This document shows positions 63,496 through 64,000 of a stretch of 64,000 nucleotides of DNA, piece after piece. Within the stretch, counting starts at the first letter, position 1. Each line of letters starts with the position of its first letter. Location: positions 67,555 through 131,554 of the forward strand of contig NZ_JH993795.1 in NCBI RefSeq assembly GCF_000316115.1. Direction: 5' to 3'. The translations under genes were made by a program, and so were the position numbers. The notes under the pieces are model-generated. The model saw only the letters and a program-made list of their open reading frames with translations, had not been told where the DNA came from and did not search any database. Source of the DNA: Leptolyngbya sp. PCC 7375 (GTDB lineage Bacteria; Cyanobacteriota; Cyanobacteriia; Phormidesmidales; Phormidesmidaceae).

Positions 63496-64000
63496 ATGAC
63501 CCAGATAGCGAATATAGTTAGACGGCAGCAGCGGGTGACCTACTATGGTGAGGTGCTACCCGGTGGGGTGACGCTGCGGATGATGCAGATCTCTGGTGGC
63601 ACGTTTATGATGGGCTCGCCGGAGACGGAGGTGGACAGGTTTAGTGATGAAGGGCCGCAGCACGAAGTAACGTTGGCTGGGTTTTTTCTAGGGAAGTATG
63701 CGGTCACCCAGGCCCAGTGGCAAGCGGTGGCAGGATTGCCATTGGTAAAGGTGGAGATGTCGCCGGACCCGTCTAACTTTAAGGGCAATGATCGCCCGGT
63801 GGAGCAGGTGAACTGGTATGAGGCAGAGGAGTTTTGTGCACGGCTGTCGGTTTATACGGGACGGCGCTATGGGCTGCCTAGCGAGGCTCAGTGGGAGTAT
63901 GCCTGTCGGGCAGGGACTGAGACGCCGTTTCACTTTGGGGAGACATTGACGACGGATCTAGCGAACTATTGTGGGCAAGATCGGGAAATCAATAATAGGA
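63496..64000 (+). CDS. Second formylglycine-generating-enzyme-like protein, cut by the window edge
   Basis: The frame from ATG 63496 is open to the edge (168 codons). It begins [20 protein letters not shown] and passes into the FGE fold with [58 protein letters not shown] and [20 protein letters not shown]. It is clearly a close paralogue of the FGE domain of the upstream protein, without the N-terminal SAV_2336/vWA part. The C-terminal variable segment, which would contain the GGSW block, is outside the window. Confidence 0.88.
   Translation, partial: MTQIANIVRRQQRVTYYGEVLPGGVTLRMMQISGGTFMMGSPETEVDRFSDEGPQHEVTLAGFFLGKYAVTQAQWQAVAGLPLVKVEMSPDPSNFKGNDRPVEQVNWYEAEEFCARLSVYTGRRYGLPSEAQWEYACRAGTETPFHFGETLTTDLANYCGQDREINNR

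Overview
The window looks like part of a large cyanobacterial plasmid or integrative conjugative element. The cyanobacterial signal is the repeated HIP1 octamer GCGATCGC (for example at 29382, 38678, 48139 and 53850), an RRM protein of the cyanobacterial Rbp type, and many TPR, CHAT, caspase and formylglycine-enzyme-like proteins. The conjugative signal is a nearly complete type IV secretion operon, a MobF relaxase and a candidate oriT. I cannot name the species; large plasmids of filamentous or Acaryochloris-like cyanobacteria are plausible hosts.

Layout. 0-4 kb: an edge-cut NucS/DUF91-like nuclease, an RRM protein and a family B DNA polymerase. 4-15 kb is a worn accessory zone: remnants of an IS5-type transposase and a YhcG/DUF1016 gene; a 357-codon gene cut by a complete ISKra4-family IS whose ends and target duplication can be read (4982-6677); a TIR / NB-ARC / TPR immune-type gene carried in two frames; an IS4-like element with a canonical -1 slippery heptamer; and several broken small genes. 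15-16 kb: an ADP-ribosylglycohydrolase homologue with altered metal ligands.

16.1-41.7 kb is one minus-strand conjugation operon with gaps of about 0-45 nt. It reads, in transcription order: pilin-like, VirB3-like, VirB4, VirB5-like, VirB6-like, VirB8-like, VirB10-like, VirB9/TraK-like, a GH19+M23 cell-wall hydrolase, two small secreted proteins, the VirD4-type coupling protein, three accessory proteins, a 2497-residue methyltransferase-helicase-Toprim protein and a membrane protein. 42-46.6 kb holds the DNA-processing genes: a ribbon-helix-helix-like protein, an unknown protein, a MobF relaxase without a helicase domain, a repeat-rich oriT candidate (44846-45278), and a TraK/StbA-like plus TraL/StbB-like pair. 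DUF192 and Cas4/RecB-like nuclease genes follow.

48.4-53 kb is an AT-rich island with two proteins sharing a GGDYYE...GxYVxGDxY motif, a membrane protein and a CHAT protease that carries transmembrane helices inserted inside the CHAT domain. 53-54.7 kb encodes a naturally pre-cleaved UmuD' and UmuC. 54.8-55.4 kb encodes a secreted protein built of 18-residue helical repeats. 55.6 kb to the right edge is a tightly packed operon: alpha/beta hydrolase, caspase-like protease, VMAP-C protein, MoxR AAA+ ATPase, SAV_2336-N/vWA-like plus FGE-like fusion, and a second FGE-like gene. This matches the VMAP-type ternary conflict systems proposed by comparative genomics. The caspase and the VMAP protein share a short near-identical module that looks like a homotypic effector-associated domain.

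The two most interesting places are the VMAP/caspase/alpha-beta-hydrolase operon and the CHAT island. Both look like NTP- or protease-based immune or cell-death systems carried as conjugative cargo. All functional statements are from reading the sequence and knowledge of families; no searches were run.
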